Part shown: piece after piece, positions 6,548-6,813 of the stretch | Numbering within the stretch: the first letter of the stretch is position 1 | Layout: each line of letters begins with the position of its first letter | Origin: Chryseobacterium sp. UBA6632 | Lineage (GTDB): Bacteria; Bacteroidota; Bacteroidia; Flavobacteriales; Weeksellaceae | DNA: 6,813 bases | Direction of reading: 5' to 3' | Assembly (NCBI GenBank): GCA_002455915.1 | Contig: DKLU01000245.1 | Span: 2,849 to 9,661 of the forward strand | Notes under the pieces: generated by a model | Database searches by the model: none | Seen by the model: the letters and a program-made list of their open reading frames with translations, nothing else | Told to the model about the DNA's origin: nothing | Made by a program: the position numbers and the translations under genes

Positions 6548-6751
6548 TTAGTTTTCTTCAGTAGTTGCTACTTCTTTTTCCAATACTACTTTACCTCTGT
6601 AGTAAAGTTTTCCTTCATGCCAGTGAGCTCTGTGGTATAGGTGAAGCTCTCCTGTTGCTGAATCTTTTGCCAATTGAGGAACTACAGCTTTATAGTGAGT
6701 TCTTCTCTTATCTCTTCTTGTAGACGACTGTCTTCTCTTTGGATGTGCCAT
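6548..6751 (-). CDS. rpmF: 50S ribosomal protein bL32
   Basis: This is a structural protein of the large ribosomal subunit. The 67-residue product has the [22 protein letters not shown] start typical of bL32: a highly basic tail with conserved His3-Pro4. The C-terminal part [21 protein letters not shown] (about 34-54) takes the place of the CxxC...CxxC zinc ribbon found in many bacteria. There is no cysteine at all, so this is the zinc-independent form, as is common in flavobacteria. The ATG at 6749-6751 is preceded by an A/T-rich leader without Shine-Dalgarno. The 62 bases upstream to the window edge show no promoter; in many bacteria a DUF177/YceD gene precedes rpmF, but its end cannot be identified here. 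Confidence 0.96.
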   Translation of the reverse strand: MAHPKRRQSSTRRDKRRTHYKAVVPQLAKDSATGELHLYHRAHWHEGKLYYRGKVVLEKEVATTEEN

Positions 6752-6813
6752 TTTGTAATAACTTTTTTAATTGATGAGCGATGAGATTCATCATCCCATC
6801 ATTAAACTATTTA

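Noticed and set aside
6752..6813. Possible end of a DUF177/YceD gene upstream of rpmF
   Set aside because: All three minus-strand frames hit stops within the first bases from the edge, and too little sequence is present to recognise a protein. The ATGATG-rich text is low complexity.

Overview
The window reads as ordinary chromosome from a member of the Bacteroidota, most likely Flavobacteriia of the Chryseobacterium/Elizabethkingia type. The evidence is the AT-rich sequence, promoters of the flavobacterial form (TTG, about 20 bases, TAnnTTTG), starts that mostly lack Shine-Dalgarno sequences, and a cysteine-free ribosomal protein bL32. All seven genes lie on the minus strand, so the biological order runs from the right end of the window to the left. 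The assignment to a genus is inference from sequence style, not from a search.

Right part (6813 to 4379), housekeeping: rpmF (ribosomal protein bL32) comes first and is followed by a strong hairpin terminator. A flavobacterial promoter abuts that terminator and starts an accB-accC operon. Its products are the biotin carboxyl carrier protein and the biotin carboxylase of acetyl-CoA carboxylase, which makes malonyl-CoA for fatty-acid synthesis. An intrinsic terminator closes the operon. The roughly 150 bases between accB and accC are unusual: they are built largely of short tandem repeats, a run of nine degenerate 7-base units and a perfect 16-base duplication ending 7 bases before the accC start.

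Centre (about 4378 to 2942): a 239-base intergenic stretch holds the acc terminator, a 15-base palindrome, and a well-formed promoter for rocD, ornithine aminotransferase.

Left part (2940 to 1), surface glycan: rocD runs with a 1-base gap into a family 9 (heptosyltransferase-like) glycosyltransferase whose Shine-Dalgarno is written in the last codons of rocD. Two further glycosyltransferase-like genes follow on the same strand, the last cut by the window edge. The cluster probably makes part of a lipopolysaccharide core or other surface polysaccharide, and it appears to be transcribed from the amino-acid catabolic gene's promoter.

I saw no mobile element, CRISPR array, RNA gene or defence system. 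The observations most worth checking are the repeat-filled accB-accC spacer, the rocD-glycosyltransferase coupling, and the palindrome that shares a 12-base word with the rocD promoter.
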